DNA from: Doris montereyensis
Taxonomy: Eukaryota; Mollusca; Gastropoda; Nudibranchia; Dorididae
DNA length: 64,000 bases
Direction of reading: 5' to 3'
NCBI GenBank assembly: GCA_037039925.1
Contig: JAXRKP010001192.1
Location: 27,501-91,500 of the forward strand
The notes under the pieces were generated by a model. It was not told where the DNA came from. It worked only from the letters and a program-made list of their open reading frames with translations, and did no database searches. Of this stretch, positions 63,226-64,000 are shown in pieces. Every line of letters begins with the position of its first letter. The stretch's first letter is position 1. The position numbers and the translations under genes were made by a program.

Positions 63226-63879
63226 TAGACATGAGAGAACAGTGACAATAATAACCACTGGCCAGTCCGTCAGAATATTCCATATGGGTTATAAATATAT
63301 ATATGTAACTGGACAAAATCGTAACATTTCAAATATTATATTATGACAACCTATGTAGGCGTAGTGGTGGAATTGTCACTGGACCAGTGAAGGGAAGACA
63401 TGAGAAGAGAAGGCCACAATGCCCCAACACAGCTTGGTCAGTTGAGCTGTGCTCAGGTCCTTGGGAAAACCCACACACTTATTCATGGGATATGATATAT
63501 ATAGGGTCATCTGGACAGGAAAATCGTAACATTTCAAATATTATGTCTATGACAACGTCTATGGAAGAAGAGAGAGAAACAAACATCACAGGTGAAAATG
63601 AAGAAAAAGGAGAAAGCCACCGAAAAAAATAGCTTGTAAAACATCATGTTTTAAAGACAAGTCCTGGGAAACCCACGACCGTAGAAATGAGACAGTTACC
63701 ATGGAACCAAACTTGGGATTTCATTAGAAAAGGACAACATTCAAAAAGAAGAAGGCAGCTGCAATGACATTATTAGATCACATGAAGGAATAACATCACA
63801 GTTGTTTTTCATTTGAAGAAAAATTTACCCACATTTAACAATGAAAGGTGAAAATAGGGTAAAACATGAGATTTTAAAG
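63226..63879. other. Non-coding, two-copy diverged duplication
   Basis: A segment containing GTAACATTTCAAATATTATA (63322) recurs as CGTAACATTTCAAATATTAT (63526), each preceded by ATATATAG/ATATATAT and a CTGGACA block. This gives a diverged duplication about 205 bp apart. No coding signal. Confidence 0.5.
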
Positions 63880-64000
63880 ACATTTTGAATTCTTTTATAA
63901 ACAACAAGGGATCTTTAATGGAACCCATAAAATGTTGTTATCTGCTCTCCTTTTATTGTCCGTCTCCGATGGGACTAAGTATTAGATCCACCAACCTGGC
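63880..64000 (-). mobile_element. SINE family S1, cut by window end
   Basis: Reads AAGGGATCTTTAATGGAACC (inverse of the GTTAAAGATCCC block) and CCGATGGGACTAAGTATTAG, ATCCACCAACCTGGC (inverse of CCAGGTAGGTGGATC). The tRNA-like head would lie beyond 64000. Confidence 0.75.

Overview
The window is repeat-rich, AT-rich nuclear DNA from an animal. Spliced protein exons with GT-AG introns, tRNA-derived SINEs, non-LTR and LTR retroelements, DNA transposons and very long (CT)n/(TA)n tracts show this. The repeat families and intron density fit a lophotrochozoan, most likely a gastropod mollusc, but that taxonomic step is inference. Small frame breaks inside otherwise well-spliced exons suggest an assembly from indel-prone long reads, although gene decay cannot be excluded from one copy.

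Two multi-exon genes can be supported. On the minus strand, eight exons between 58128 and 46183 encode the C-terminal third of Integrator complex subunit 5 (INTS5), including its stop codon. Splice sites are good and exon phases chain (1, 0, 2, 1, 0, 0, 1), but two exons need 1-2 nt indel corrections. On the plus strand, four exons (12760-12840, 14432-14524, 20726-20947, 23340 to about 23990) encode a single-pass membrane protein with a Cys/Arg juxtamembrane patch and a Pro/Gln-rich tail. I could not name it. Its 5' exons were not found.

Layout. 1-5140: microsatellites, a broken Ty3/gypsy pol (minus strand) carrying two internal minisatellites made from its own codons, and a broken LINE endonuclease region. 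5140-12750: SINEs, minisatellites, a palindrome array, a LINE 3' piece and a foldback element. 12760-23990: the membrane-protein gene, with a LINE 5' end, a dead Tc1/mariner copy, a SINE and a minisatellite in its introns. 24000-46180: mostly non-coding, with nine large minisatellites, a hAT-like element (29648-31247), (CT)n tracts up to 1.25 kb, SINEs and two copies of a TIR element. 46183-58128: INTS5, whose larger introns carry minisatellites, SINEs, a third TIR-element copy and a pogo-like element. 58390-62600: trinucleotide low-complexity DNA interrupted by an inverted repeat with hammerhead-like motifs. 62600-64000: SINEs and unassigned sequence.

The most notable theme is that several minisatellites look seeded by internal segments of transposable elements: two in gypsy pol, one in a SINE and one inside the hAT-like element. 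No bacterial-type systems (operons, CRISPR, prophage) are present.
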